DNA of 64,000 nt from Candidatus Altimarinota bacterium. GTDB lineage: Bacteria; Patescibacteriota; Gracilibacteria; BD1-5; UBA6164. Made by a program: the position numbers and the translations under genes. Positions within the stretch are counted from its first letter, which is position 1. Each line of letters opens with the position of its first letter. The notes under the pieces were generated by a model, which ran no database searches, was not told where the DNA came from, and saw nothing but the letters and a program-made list of their open reading frames with translations. Below are positions 33,994-46,928 of this stretch, piece after piece. The DNA lies in the NCBI GenBank assembly GCA_030683605.1, contig JAUXPL010000026.1:17298-81297 (forward strand). Reading direction: 5' to 3'.

Positions 33994-35262
33994 CTATTTT
34001 TTCTTTCAATAATGTTTTTTCTTCCCTGGTTTTGCTTTGTTTTTTATTTTGTCTTTTTTAAATCATTCTTCGAAATTCACATATCATAGTATTTTTCATT
34101 TTGGTACTAGTTCATTTTTATATGCTTCATCTTCTATTACTTCTAGTTTTTTTCATATCAATTTTTCTATATTAGCTAGACTTTCTTTATCTTGTTCTAT
34201 ACAAAATGTAATAGATACTCATTTCTTACCTGCTCTAGCTGTTCTACCTATACGGTGAACATATGTTTCAGGATCACCTGGAACATTATAATTTATTACA
34301 CATGATAAATCATTTACATCCAATCATCTAGAAGCAATATCTGTTGCAACTAGTACTTTTATTTCTCAGTCTTTAAGTGATTTCAATGCTCTTTGTCTAG
34401 CATTTTGTGACCTGTTTCTATGAATATTATCACATTTTATTTTAGCTGATTGTATATATTCCATAACATATTCTGTATCATCTTTTGTTTTTACAAATAC
34501 TAGTATAGAATCATACTCTGCTTTTTTTACCAAGTATTGTAATAATTGTCTTCTATGACTTGCTTTTACATGATACACTTGTTGTTTGATAGTTGATGTA
34601 GTTGAAGCCACTTTGTGAACTGTGATTTCTTCAGGACAATGTAGTAGACTAGATGCTAATTCTTTTATAGCTTTTGGCATTGTAGCTGAGAAAAACAGAG
34701 TTTGTCTCTCTTTTGGGATTCTCTTCATCACTTTTTTGATATCTCACAAAAATCATAAATCAAGCATTCTATCTGCTTCATCTAGTACTAGTATTTCTAC
34801 ATAAGACAACTTAATAATTCATTGACTAATCAAATCCTCCAATCTACCAGGTGTTGCAATCAAAATATCTACTCATTTTTCTATTGCTTTTACTTGATGG
34901 AACTGGTTTACTCCACCATAAATAACTGTATGCTTAAAATTAGTATTTGTACAATATGGAGAAAATGTTTCTCATATCTGAATAGCCAATTCCCTAGTTG
35001 GTGCTATTATTAATGCTTTGATTTTTCTTTTTATTTTACCTTCTACCAATCATTCTTCCAATCTTCTATTATAAAGCGTATGCAAAATAGGCAGAGCAAA
35101 AGCAAAAGTCTTACCACTACCAGTTTGTGCACATCATAAAATATCTTTTCACTTTATTACTAAAGGAATCACTTTTTCTTGTATCTCAGTTGGAGCAGTA
35201 AATCATAGTTTATCAAGAGCTTTAAGTATTGGTGGGATTATATTTAGTTCACTGAAATTCAT
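33994..35262 (-). CDS. DEAD-box RNA helicase, RhlE-like
   Basis: 422 residues, start [20 protein letters not shown], stop TAG. Motifs: Q-motif [72 protein letters not shown] and [10 protein letters not shown]. The basic tail [16 protein letters not shown] is short, unlike the RGG tail of the paralogue at 26713. RhlE-type helicases act in ribosome assembly and RNA turnover. The nearby RNB-domain ribonuclease (36523) is consistent with an RNA-metabolism role but is not cotranscribed. Confidence 0.9.
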
Positions 35263-35400
35263 TTTTGAAATGTTATTTATTATAAGTTGACATAGTATAT
35301 ATTAATTATGTAATTTAACAAATAAAATTATTTAGAAAAGTTTTTATAATGAATAATAATAGATATAATAAAAACAATTATAATTTAAATATAAATAAAT

Positions 35401-36528
35401 ATGAAAATATCTATTCCAAAAACTGATAAAATAACAAAATTTATAAAAAATCCTTTTACATTCAGTTTATCTAGATTGATTCCAAAAACTGATAAAATAG
35501 CTAGCTCTCCTTGAACTATAAAATATATATGAAAAAAAAGAAATTCAAAAATAAAAATAAGCTTAATAAATTATAATGAAAATGAAGCAAATGAAATTCA
35601 AATAAAATCAACAAAAGAATTGAATAATTATGATACTCAAAAAACTATTAAATGGATTAATATAAAATGAGTTCACAACGAAAAAATTATTCATGAAATA
35701 TGAGAAATATATAAAATTCATCCATTAGTACTTGAAGATATAGCTAATACTACTCAAAGACCCAAAATAGAAGAATATAATGATTATACTTTTATAGTTT
35801 TGAAAATTATAAATTTTTCAAAAGACAATCATGAAGTATTAATTGAACAATTTAGTATTTTAGTATGAAAGAATTATGTAATTACTTTTGATGAAAATGA
35901 ATATGATGATTTTTCTTGAGTAAAAGCTAGAATTTTAAGTAAAAAATGAAAAATAACGAAATTATGATCAGATTACTTAATGTATGCAATAATAGATGCT
36001 GTTGTTGACCAATACTTTACAGTTCTAGAAGAAATAAGTGAAAAAATGGAAGAATTGGAAGATGAGCTAATGTTTTCTGCAAATCAAAATTTGTTAAACA
36101 AAATATATAGTCTAAAAAAAGAGATTGTATATCTGAAAAAATCAATATGGCCTCTTCGTGAAGTAATAAATAGTCTACAACGTAGTGAAAACAAATTAAT
36201 TACTAAAAATACTTTAATATATTTAAGAGATGTATATGATCATACAATTCATGCAATAGAAACAGTAGAGACATTTAGAGATTTAACATCTGGTATGCTT
36301 GATTTATATTTATCTACTGTTAGCAATAAAACAAATGAAATAATGAAAGTACTTACAATATTTTCAGCTATATTTATCCCTCTTACATTTTTAGCTTGAG
36401 TATATGGTATGAATTTCCAATTTATGCCAGAATTAGCTATGAAATGGACTTATCCTGCTTGGTGGATATTTTGTATTATAGTAACAATAATTTTGATTAT
36501 TGTATTCAAAAAAAAGAAATGGTTATAG
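35401..36528 (+). CDS. corA: CorA-type divalent metal transporter
   Basis: 375 residues, stop TAG. Cytoplasmic domain with HPLVLEDIANTTQRPKIEEY (the CorA motif around residue 105), long helices (LEEISEKMEELEDELMFSAN; LYLSTVSNKTNEIMKVLTIF), then TM1 ending in the invariant YGMNF selectivity motif and TM2 (WIFCIIVTIILIIVF). Mg2+/Co2+ channel. The N-terminus carries a duplicated IPKTDKI motif at residues 5 and 28, an unusual extension. Gly before YGMNF is TGA-coded. Confidence 0.9.
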
Positions 36529-38055
36529 GCTAATGAAATAATCAAATATTTTTTCTATTATTTTAAGTCTAACTTTTCATTTTATTTGATTCATATCTCA
36601 TAATTTTCAAGTATTACTTGAACAATATGAGATTCTATTTCAGTGTAATAGTATTTCTAAACTATAAGTATTACTGTTTTCTATTTCACGAGATTCAAAT
36701 ATACTTTGTTCTCATCTAAGTATTTGAGTTTGTACTATCATATTCAATATTCTTCCGGGTCTCAGTTCTCTATTTGTTAATAACTTATCTCTTAGATATT
36801 CTTTTAAATCCTTATCTTTTCCAAATAATATTACTCCGACAACCCATCACCATTTTCAAATTGATGTAGTATCTATTTTATGTTTGATTGCTTCTTTCAT
36901 GCAATTAGGCATTTTTTTGTGTTTTGAAACACTAATTCTTATATAATCTTTTATATCATATACTTCTGGATCTTGTCCTAATCTATTTTTTGTTTTTTCT
37001 AAATATTGCTCTGCTTTCATTTCGCGACATGCTTCTGATCACAATACTTCAATTTTTAATCTAGTATTATTTGAGTGATCTGATATTAATTCTAAATCAT
37101 TTTTTTTATAAGGTAATTCTTCTTTTCTTTCTATTGATTTTATTATTCTATGTACAATTATATCTATATATCTACGAATAGGTGAAGTAAAATGAGTATA
37201 ATTATTTACTCATAATCAAATATGATATCAATTTGATGATGTATAAAAACCCCTCTCTCATAAACTTTCATGTTTTTTATATATAGCATCTACTCATTGT
37301 TCAGACAAATATCTACCTGTCGTAGTATTAGCTAAAACCATTAGTGATTCTATAATACTATGAGATATTTTTTCACTATAACTTATTATTGGTTTTTCTA
37401 ATTTTTCTCATAAAAACAATCTCCTATCTTCATCCTCATATCATATTATTGATCAACTTTTAAGTCTATTAATAAGTAATTTATTTGATATTTCATGTAA
37501 TAAATGAATTTGACTATTATAATTTGAATCCCTGTTTTCAAAATCTTCTCAAAAACTTGAATAATCATATCTCATCAAATTTGTTAAATGTGATTCATAG
37601 TATTTATAATTTTGAACTATAGCTTGTTCATCCAAGTCAATTTGAAGTGATAATACTTTTTTTGGTCAATTTTGATTTAGTGAAATAACATCATCTGCTA
37701 ATTCATCTGGTATCATATTGATAATACTGTTTTTTCTATATATACTTGTAGTTCTTTTAAATGCCTCTATATCAAGAGGTGAATAAATAGGAATAAATTC
37801 AGAAACATCTGCTATATGTATCCATACACAATATCAATTTTGAGTTTTTTCTGCCCAAATAGCATCATCCAAATCCATAGATTCTACTCAATCTATTGTT
37901 ATAGCTTCAACATTTTGTCTATTTATAGCTTGGTCATTTATTCCATTTTTTAAAATATTTTTTACTTGATTTTTGGCATATAATGAAAAATCTGTTGGAA
38001 TATAATCATTATCTATATTATCAGTAACTAAATGTTCAGCTAATCTTGATTTCAT
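36523..38055 (-). CDS. RNB-domain exoribonuclease (RNase II/R family), short form
   Basis: 510 residues, shorter than typical RNase R (700-800). Residues from about 50 carry the RNB catalytic motif AITIDGVESMDLDDAIW (metal-binding Asp residues) and VWIHIADVSEFI; later YTHFTSPIRRYIDIIVHRII completes the active site, and SSNGYHIGLGV precedes it. The cold-shock domains expected at the N-terminus are absent. The enzyme class degrades RNA 3' to 5'. The stop overlaps that of the convergent corA by six bases (36523-36528). Confidence 0.85.
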
Positions 38056-38193
38056 ATATGAAAAAGTTTAAAATTATAAGTAAATTTAATAATATAATTT
38101 ATAATTATTAATAAGTGTATGTCAATATTTAATATAATCATATGTGCTAATTAATAAAAAGAATATTAAAACAAAAGTAAAAAAACTAAATAT

Positions 38194-38236
38194 TTGACAA
38201 AACATAAAATATGATTAATCTACCTATCGTTTGGTA
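38194..38236 (+). promoter_or_regulatory. Promoter and candidate TetR-family operator of the efflux operon
   Basis: TTGACA (38194-38199) and TAATCT (38216-38221), spacer 16, then the gapped palindrome TACCTATCGTTTGGTA (38221-38236; TACCNANCGNTNGGTA symmetric). It lies at the likely transcript start, about 22 bases before the RND gene, whose operon includes a TetR-family gene. Binding by that regulator is inference. Confidence 0.55.
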
Positions 38237-38257
38237 GAATAATATTAATTAATTTAT

Positions 38258-41200
38258 ATGATAGAAAAATTTGCTAAGTTTTTTTTGGAAAATGAAAAAA
38301 TTACACTTGTAATAATAAGTATAATTGTATTTTTTGGTATTTGATCATACATAATGCTTCCAAAACAATACAACCCTTCTATAGTTGCACCAGCATTTAA
38401 TATACAAATACCTGTAAATGGTTATTCTAGTATTGATGCTAGTCAATTTGTAGCCAAAAATCTAGAAAATAAAGTAAAAGAATTAGAATGAGTAGACAAA
38501 ATAATGTCATATTCTAGTGATAATTTCACTTCTGTAATGGTGAGTTTCAAAGTATGAATATCTCAAGAAATAGCCAAAACTAGACTATATGACAAAATGT
38601 ATTCAAACTATGATTTAAAACCATTTGAAGTACAAGATATAAATATCAAATCAATAGATCCTGAAGAGTTACCACAAGTAAGTTTGGCTATTACTTATAA
38701 ATGAAATGACTTAACTGAAAAAGAAACATGAATATATCTGAGAAGTATAGCTAACAACTTAAAAGAAGAGATAAAACAAGTAGAAAATACAACAGTAATA
38801 GACATAATAGGATGATATGAAGATAATATAAGTATAAAACTAAATAAATCAAAGATAGAAAGTTTTGGTTTAGATATATGACAAGTATTATCTACTATAA
38901 AATCTAGCTCAATATATAAATCAGTTTGAAATATAGTAACAGATACTAAAACTAGTATAATAATAAATACAAATCATAACACAAAAAAAGAATTAGAATG
39001 ACTAATAATCTCAAATATTTCTGGTACTAAGATATATCTCAGAGATATTTCTGAAATATCCTCTTGACCTATAGATATAGCTAGTTATTACACTTACTCA
39101 GATAAAAATACAAGTAAAAATTCAATATTTTTATGAGTAGCAAAAATGAAGTGAACAAATGCCGTTTTAGTAGTAGAAAATATTCTGAATAAAGTAGAAG
39201 AAATAAAGGAAAAATTACCTAAAAACATAGATATAAAAGTAATTCAAAACGAATGAGAAACTGCAAAAGATGCAACGAATGAACTAATTATGAATTTATT
39301 TGTTAGTATTGCTATAGTATTTATTTTATTAATAATATTTTTATGATACAAAAACGCCTTAAATGCTGCATTTTGTATACCTATGGTATTATGAATAGTA
39401 TTTATAGTAGCTCTAATTTTTTGACTAGATATTAATAGAATTACTCTTTTTGCATTGATATTATCACTATGAATACTTGTAGATGATTCTATTGTAGTAA
39501 TAGAAAATAATTCTAGGCATCTAGCTAATATGCATAAAAATGGTAAAACAAAAAATGAAGCAATACTTGATAGTATAAGAGAAGTATGAAATAGCGTAAT
39601 ATTATCTACAATCACAAGAGTAATTTCATTTTTTGCAATGTTTGCAGTAACAGGTATGATGTGAGATTATATGAAACCTATACCTATTTTTGCATCTACT
39701 GCACTAGTTGCTTCAACATTTATCGCATTGAGTATAAACCCATTTTTAGCATCAAAATTTTGTAAAGCAGATAACTGTTCAAATACTGAAAACACAAATA
39801 AAGAATCAAAAACAATAACTAAATATGGAAAAATTATCACTAAATATATAAGTGATTCAAAGGCAACAATGAAATCTAGGAAAATACTGAAATATATGTT
39901 TTGGATATCACTTTTTGTAATTATTCTAAGTCCTATAATGCTATGAATATTCAAAGCTAGGATGTTACCAAAAGCTGATAAAAATCAAGTATATGTATGG
40001 ATAGATGCACCTCGTGATTATAGTATAGAACAAACAAAAAAAATAGAAAAAGATTTATCTAACTTTTTATTATGAAAAGCTCAAAAATTACCAGAAGATT
40101 TAAATATAGTAGAAAATGTGAGTTCAACTATTTGAGATAAATTTTTATGAGATTTTGCTAATTTATTTAGATGATGAAATAATCGTGTAATGTCTAACCA
40201 GATAAGTACTAGAATAAACTTGATTGATAGTAATGTTAGAGATATAAAATCAGAAGAATATACTATAAAAATACGTAGTTTATTAAAAAATTATCTACAT
40301 AATAAATATCCAGATATCAAGCTAAGACTTATGGAAGATCCTCCAGGACCTCCTACTATGGCTACTTTTCACATAAAAGTGAAATGACAAGAAGACTTAA
40401 ATATGGATGAATTAACTCAATTCAGTGAAGCCATTGAATCAACAGTAAAACAAATACAAAAACAAGAAAAAATAGTTGACTTAACAAATACTATTTCTAG
40501 TCCATATAAAAAAATAGAAATAACATTAAACGATGACTATATAAATGAAAAATGACTAACTATAGAACAAGTATATCAAACTCTTTGATGAATATACAAT
40601 AATTTACAAGTATCATTTGTTCGCTCAAAAGATAAAAAAATAGAAGCATCGAAAATACTAGTATGATTTAGTAAAACTGATACTTGAGATATAGCATTTT
40701 TAAAAAATATATATTTCACGAATACTAAATGAGAAAAAGTAAAACTAGATGAAATAGCTGAACTAAAAAATGATTTTACAAGTCCAGAAATATATACAGA
40801 TTCTAGAACTAATACTATACATATATTCGCTGAAATATGAGAAAATTCTGTAGTATATCCTGTACTAGAAATGTATGATTTATTAGGAAAAGAACAATTT
40901 GAAATAAAATGATACAAAAAAATATCTAGCTCACCATACAAAATAGAATTTGAATGAATTAAAGATGGGAAAAAATATAGGATAGAATGGTGATGAGAAT
41001 GGGAAATCACTATGGATACATTTAGAGATTTATGAACTGCTATGATTATGTCACTACTTGCAATATTTTTCTTGATAGTTGCACAATTTAAAAGTTTCAG
41101 AGTAGGATGAATAGTTATGACTACATTTTTATTATCTTTCTTTTGAATATTCCCTGGTTTTTCAATACTTTATTTGATTTGATGAGAATATTTTACAGCT

Positions 41201-41569
41201 ACAGCTATGATTTGAGCTATAGCACTTGGATGAATTGTAGTATGAAATGCAATATTGCTTATAGACTATATAAACCAATTAATCAAAGAATGAAAATGAT
41301 TAGCATATGCAGTCATAGAATGATCTAAAAAAAGATTTATACCAGTAGTTTTAACAAGTATAACAGGAGTATTTTGAAGTCTTACAATAACTTCTGATCC
41401 TGTATGGAGCTGACTTGCTCGGTCTATTATATGGTGATTATCAGCATCAGCAGTATTAACATTATTCTTTATACCTATATTTTACTATGATTATTTAATA
41501 AAATATCATAAAGATGATGCAAAAGATAATCAGTTAAAAAATATAATAAAACATAGTAAGGAAATATAG
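38258..41569 (+). CDS. RND-family efflux transporter (AcrB/HAE1-like)
   Basis: 1103 residues, stop TAG. Features: TM1 near residue 15, a large exterior domain beginning with YNPSIVAPAFNIQIPVNG, first TM block near 330-460 with LGILVDDSIVVIENNSRH (the proton-relay Asp pair, near 405) and ILSTITRVISFFAMFAVTG, a second exterior domain, and second TM block from about 925 with IALGGIVVGNAILLIDYINQ. RND pumps export drugs, lipids or metals using the proton or sodium gradient. The length matches the family. It is first in a cluster with TetR (41788) and HlyD-like adaptor (42318). Most glycines are TGA. The substrate is unknown. Confidence 0.9.
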
Positions 41570-41577
41570 GAATTATT

Positions 41578-41756
41578 TTAACCCATCCCCTCGTACCTCG
41601 GTACTTCCTTTTGGCCCTAAAGGATACACCTTCGGCTAAAAAGGAAGAAATTTCTCCCTTTTCCAAAGGGAGTCCCCGCAGGGGGAGGGATTAGAACCTA
41701 AGTAGAAAACTTCTTAACTTAATGGAAGTACCCCAAAGGGGGGATGGGTTAGAACC
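41578..41756. repeat. Composite repeat with AACCCATCCCC/GGGGATGGGTT ends
   Basis: About 180 bases bounded by AACCCATCCCC and GGGGATGGGTT, with internal CCTAAAGGATACACCTTCGG, CTCCCTTTTCCAAAGGGAG and CCCCGCAGGGGG. It separates the RND gene from tetR but leaves the same strand order, so it may sit inside one transcript. Confidence 0.75.
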
Positions 41757-41787
41757 AGTGTACACAAATAACATATAAAACAAAAAG

Positions 41788-42303
41788 ATGAAAACAAAAT
41801 TATTAGAAAAAATTGAGACTCTGTTTTGGGAAAATTCCTTTGCAGATGTAACAATGGATGAAATAGCTCGTGAACTAGGTATGAAAAAAGCTTCTGTTTA
41901 TTATCATTTCCCATCTAAAGAAGAAATGTTTATTGAAGTATTAGAATATTCTTTCAACAGATACAAGTTATTTATTGAAGCCTTAATAAGTGGTAATAAC
42001 TTGGATGAAATACTTAGATGAATAATAAAATATCCTTTAGAATCTAAAAATCTATTCGCAGTAGTTTCTCAAAAATGATATTGTAAAATCTGAATTATAA
42101 GGGATTTAATAAGTATAAAAAACAGAGAATTATTCAATTTATTTTTTGATTATTTAGCTGGAAAATATTCTTTCAATCAAGAAAAAACAATATTGCTACA
42201 ATCAATATTATCTGATTTATCAAAAAAATATTGTATATTTGATTGTTCTGAAAACCTTGATATTGAAAAACTAATAAACGAAATCAAAAAAATATTCTTT
42301 TAA
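41788..42303 (+). CDS. TetR/AcrR-family transcriptional regulator
   Basis: 171 residues, stop TAA. The N-terminal helix-turn-helix is typical: FADVTMDEIARELGMKKASV followed by YYHFPSKEEMF (residues about 18-50). The C-terminal ligand-binding domain is shorter and diverged. It most likely represses the efflux genes, perhaps through the palindrome at 38221, and would be released by a pump substrate. It sits between the RND pump and the adaptor gene, 14 bases before the latter. Confidence 0.88.
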
Positions 42304-42317
42304 ATATTAATACAATT

Positions 42318-44315
42318 ATGAAAAAAATATTATCAATTATAATTATTTCTACTATTTTACTTACTAGCTGTACAAAAGAAGAAGTAATAGAAAAAAAATA
42401 CTTTCAAACTCATACAGTTTGAGAATGATTTATCTCGTCAAAAGATTCCATATTATCAACAGTAGTAGGAATGAATGTATCTGATTTATCATTTAAAGTA
42501 CCAGGTAGAATAAAAGAAATATATGTAAACAAATGAGATAAAATTAAAGCTGGTCAGGTTTTAGCTATTCTCTCAAACGAAGAATGAAGTATACACTATG
42601 CTTGAGCTCAAGCTATTTTAGGTGAATTAAGAAATATGTGAATAGATACTTCGAATATGTTAAATGATACAGCAAATATAAAATCCGCAATAGAGAAAGT
42701 ATATGATGGTAAAATAAATCTAATAGAAAATAATTATAAAAAATCAAGTATAAATATTGAAACTGCAAAAAAAGACTTAGAATTATCACAATCAAACTAC
42801 AAATATACAAATCAAATGTATACTGATACAAGTATGTCAAATGAGCAAAAAATAAAACAAGCTGAAAATGCTTTAAATATGGCTAAAAATAATTTAGAAA
42901 ATAGTACAAAATTACTTCAAAATGACAAGATAAATATTCAAATAAATGCAGTAAGTTCTCTAACTAATGCATATATTATTGCTAGAAATGCTAGAGATTA
43001 TATAGATACTATTATATGAGTAACTGAAGCAAACAAAAATAAAAATGATGCATATGAAGTATATTTGTGAGCTAAAAAAAGTAGTACTAAAAACAAAGCT
43101 GAAAATTCATTTATTGAGTTTAGTAATAGTTATGATGAAACATATAAACTGTATGCAAATAATGTAGTATGAAAATCTGAAATAGAAAAAGATACATTAT
43201 TAACAGTTTTAAATAAAGCATTATCTACTTTAGAAAGTCTGAGAATAAATCTACATGATACAAAAGATGTTTTGGATAACAGTATAGAATCTTATAATTT
43301 AAGTTGAAATACTATTACAAATATGCAAAATCAAGTTTCTAATATGTTATGAGATTTAGAATTAGCTATTTTGAGTCCTAGTTGAGCTTGAATAAAATGA
43401 GCAATAGAATCAATAAATTCATTCGATAAAAATTATGATTTAAAAATAAAACAATTAGAAGATGCAGTAACTATTTCAAATGAAGATTTAAATATGGCTA
43501 AAACAGGTAAAAGTATAAGTGCATCTGATATATCAAAGAATCTAGAAAATCTAAAAACAGCAATAAATATAAAACAAGATAGTTTGGATATTGCAAAAAT
43601 ATGAGCAGAAGAAGCTATTAAAAATATAGAATTAACAAAACTAGAAAAAGTATCAAAATTAGCTGAAATAGATGCTAATCTATCACAAATCAAATCAAAA
43701 TTATCAGAAGTATGAAGTAAAAAATCTGAAATACAAATGAATGCAAATTTAGCAATAAATAGTATAGAATCTGGTATAATAAAGGCACCTTTTGATTGAA
43801 TAATAATAGATAAATATTTCAGTATTGGAGAAGTAATAGGAGCTGGAATACCAATAATAAAAGTATCATCTACTGACTGAAAATATATAAAAACATATAT
43901 AGATAATGTAAATTATTGACTAGCAAACTCTAATATAGTAAATCTAAAAAATGAAAAAATAGATAATACATTTAGCTGAACAATAACAAAAATAGATAAT
44001 ACTCTAGATATAAACTCAAAGAAAAATTATATAGAAATACTAATAAATGATGATAAAACAAATATTTGAGATAGACTTACGTTATTACTATGAAAAGAAA
44101 ACAAGGAAAAACAAATCATCATTCCTATTAATTCAGTAATTACTAAATATAGTCAAGCATGAGTATATGTGATAGAAAACAAAAAAGCTATTTTTAAAAT
44201 GATTAATATAATTGATAGTGATAGTAGTTTTGTAGCAATAAGTTGACTAAAAGCATGAGATAAAATTATTACTGAGTGAAAAGATAATATTCTAGATTGA
44301 GAAGAAGTTGAGTAA
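42318..44315 (+). CDS. HlyD-like membrane fusion lipoprotein (RND/ABC adaptor)
   Basis: 665 residues, stop TAA. Signal peptide with lipobox LLTSC (Cys18). Then the lipoyl-type half VPGRIKEIYVNKGDKIKAGQ, a very long coiled-coil hairpin (about residues 100-490), the matching half-motif IIKAPFDGIIIDKYFSIGE and a beta-barrel region (LTLLLGKENKEKQIIIPINS). Adaptors of this type couple the inner-membrane pump to an exit path. The hairpin is unusually long for a partner of an AcrB-like pump, and no TolC-like gene is present. The gene follows tetR by 14 bases, so they are likely cotranscribed. Confidence 0.88.
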
Positions 44316-44389
44316 AAAACTCTCAATTTTTTGCATCTAAAAAAAAATATGTTAATATTATAATACATTATTAATTTAAATCTCGTATT

Positions 44390-44791
44390 ATGAACATTAC
44401 AGTATTAACATCTAGTGTATTAGGACCTATATTATTATTACTTTGAATTGGTTTATTTATCAATAGTAAATATTATAAAAATATTCTAGAACACGTAACA
44501 GATAAAAGTCATACACTTATATTTGTCTGAATCATCGGAATGATATTATGAGCCTATATGGTTTCAAATAATAATATTTTAGAATGAACTCCTGAGTTAA
44601 TTATTTCTATTATTGGTTGGGCTGTATTATTAGATTCATCATTAATATTAGCTTTACCTGATTCTTTTACAAAATGGGCAAGATCTATGAAATATGAAAT
44701 TAACACAATTAAATCTATATGATTAATATTTATAGTTTTAGGATTATATTTATTAAATTTTGCATATTACGGTGTAGCTCAAGGTATGTAA
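44390..44791 (+). CDS. Small four-helix integral membrane protein
   Basis: 133 residues, stop TAA. Four predicted membrane helices, the first ILLLLGIGLFI, the others around FVGIIGMILGAYMV, IISIIGWAVLLDSSLILALP and IGLIFIVLGLYLLNFAYYGV. No family was recognised. It follows the efflux genes by 75 bases and has its own terminator, so it may be the last gene of that transcript or a separate unit. Confidence 0.7.
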
Positions 44792-44796
44792 AAAGA

Positions 44797-44830
44797 ACAA
44801 AAAAATTGGATAATATCCAATTTTTTTGTT
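44797..44830 (+). terminator. Terminator after the small membrane protein
   Basis: AACAAAAAAATTGGATA/TATCCAATTTTTTTGTT arms, starting 6 bases after the stop. Confidence 0.88.
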
Positions 44831-44924
44831 AATTAAAATATCTTTTGATTTAAATTTCATTTATTATATAATTAGTAATTATATTTACATTGTTTGTTCA
44901 GTATTTATTTTTTAAAATAATGCT

Positions 44925-45344
44925 ATGAAAAAAATAATTAAAATAAGTTTTATTGCTCTCATTTCAGTTATTTTAATATGATGTAACAATCAACAAAATA
45001 ATGAAACTACAAATAATATAACATACCAAGATATAATTAATTATGTAGAAATAAATATTACAGATATAATTAATGATTTTTCAGAAAAAAAACCAGTAAA
45101 TGGCAAATGGTTTGCTGATTGATATGGTTTTACTTCTACAAGTGATGTTTATGTAGATTTTGAAGATGGCCATTATTTATATAGAGCATTATTAAAATGT
45201 AATAATGAAAAAAATATAATTTCATGCAAAACTTGAGCAATTTTTGAAAAAGATAAAAATTGGAAACTTATAGAATGAGAAGATATAGTAAAAAATTCTC
45301 CAATTATTTATAAATGGGCAAAAGATTATGAATGGGAAAGATAA
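44925..45344 (+). CDS. Small lipoprotein
   Basis: 139 residues, stop TAA. MKKIIKISFIALISVILIGC is a signal peptide with lipobox LIGC (Cys20). The Gly at -1 is a TGA codon, a direct illustration of the code. The mature part has an Asn/Thr-rich spacer and a small domain with a Trp-rich pattern (KWFADGYGFTSTSDVYVDFE; NWKLIEGEDIVKNSP) and two Cys that could form a disulphide. Function unknown. Out-of-frame ATG just upstream (44920) is not used. Confidence 0.75.
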
Positions 45345-45354
45345 ATATTTAATT

Positions 45355-45391
45355 AAAAAACAAACTCAAAATGACTTTTGAGTTGTTTTTT
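45355..45391. terminator. Bidirectional terminator between the lipoprotein gene and guaB
   Basis: AAAAAACAAACTCAAAA and TTTTGAGTTGTTTTTT arms between convergent stops. Confidence 0.85.
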
Positions 45392-45394
45392 AAA

Positions 45395-46828
45395 CTATTT
45401 TTTTAATCTTCCATGTGGAGTTCATTCAGCAAATCATGCTTGAGTTTGTACTCAAATAATAGCTTTATCATGAAAATGTTCTATATTTTCTGCTCAAGAA
45501 TATGAAATAGATGATTCTAATCCTGTTCTAAATTTATCAACTATATCTCATAATGGTTTTATATTATATATTTTTGATTTAGAGATTCATTCTTTGTATC
45601 TTTCCCTTTTTGCTTGTTCAAATTTAGATAATTTATTTGTTCTACCTGATACTGCTTTTCCTGATGCCATTCAATAATTCTCTTTATATAAATCTCAATC
45701 ATTATCTGTTTTTATATCACCTGGAGATTCATATGTACCTGATAATATAGTTCACAGCATAGCATGAGTAGCTCAAGCAGCTAATGATAATGCTAAATCT
45801 CTAGGGTACCTGATTCATCAATCTGCAATTGCAAATCACCCATTTTCTCTAGCTGCAACTGCTGATTCATGAACAGCTGAAAATTGCGGTCTTCATACTC
45901 CTGTCATCATTCTGGTAGTACACATTGCTCCTGGTCATATTCATACTTTAACTCAATTAGCTCATGCTTTTATCAAGTCTCTAGCTCATTCGCCACTCAT
46001 GATATTTCATGCAACAATTATTATATCATTATAACTATCTCTTACTTCTTTTATTGCTTCTAGCATTTTCTGAGTATATCAGTGTGCAGTATCCAAAAAT
46101 ATAGTATTAACTCATGCATTTATTAGCTCATCTATATAGTTTTTGTAGCCATTTACAGATAAAGCTACAGCTACATCTAGTTGTCAGTTTTTGTTCAAAC
46201 TAGGAGAATATATATCATTTCTAACTGTATCATTTTTTGATAATATTCATATTAATTCTCAATCACTATTTACTATTGGTAAACTAGAAATACCATTGTC
46301 TTCCATGATATTAAAAGCTTCTTCATCACTGATATTTTCATTTCAAGTTATTAATTTTCTTGATTTTACTAAGTCTTTCAATTTCGTATATTCGTCTTTA
46401 TCTATTAGATCTTGTTCTTTGAAAATTGAAATTGGTATATTTAGAACATCTACCATTATAACAGTTTGATATGATCTTTTATTAATAATTCCTATTGCAT
46501 CTCTGATATTATTATTTTCATTTACAGTTAATGGAGTATCTAGTCTCAAATCAGCATTGTGTACATAATTGATAATATTTAACATTCTATCCAATTCCAT
46601 ATCTTGTGGTAATACTCAGATTCATCACAATCTAGCTAATTTTTCGGCCATTCTTTTACCTGTTACTGCATTCATATTTGATGATATGATTGGTAATGTA
46701 GTTGATAATGGAGACTTTGGTTTGATATCTATTTGTGTTCTAGAATCAATTCATGAAAGTTGTTGAAATAAAAAAACATCATCAAAAGTAAGCTCATCTC
46801 TGGCATTTTCTTGCTTGTAAAATCTCAT
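45395..46828 (-). CDS. guaB: IMP dehydrogenase
   Basis: 477 residues, stop TAG. Start region MRFYKQENARDELTFDDVFL matches GuaB. Motifs: ISSNMNAVTGKRMAEKLA, CBS-pair region (about 95-210), [40 protein letters not shown] (catalytic Cys near 305), FAIADGGIRYPRDLALSLAA, MLGTILSGTYESPGD and KYNYGMASGKAVSGR-type flap. The enzyme oxidises IMP to XMP, the first step toward GMP. A GMP reductase is less likely because of the CBS region and length. Gly are mostly TGA in many conserved positions. Confidence 0.9.
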
Positions 46829-46928
46829 AATTATTTTATAATATATTAATATATTTGTATTATAAATAATGGTAATATATAGTCAATTATTTTGAATAAT
46901 TTTTTGTTAAAAAAATTATAATAATTTA

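Noticed and set aside
39244..39615. Long minus-strand open frame inside the RND gene
   Set aside because: Shadow of the RND coding sequence; the plus-strand frame has clear family motifs.
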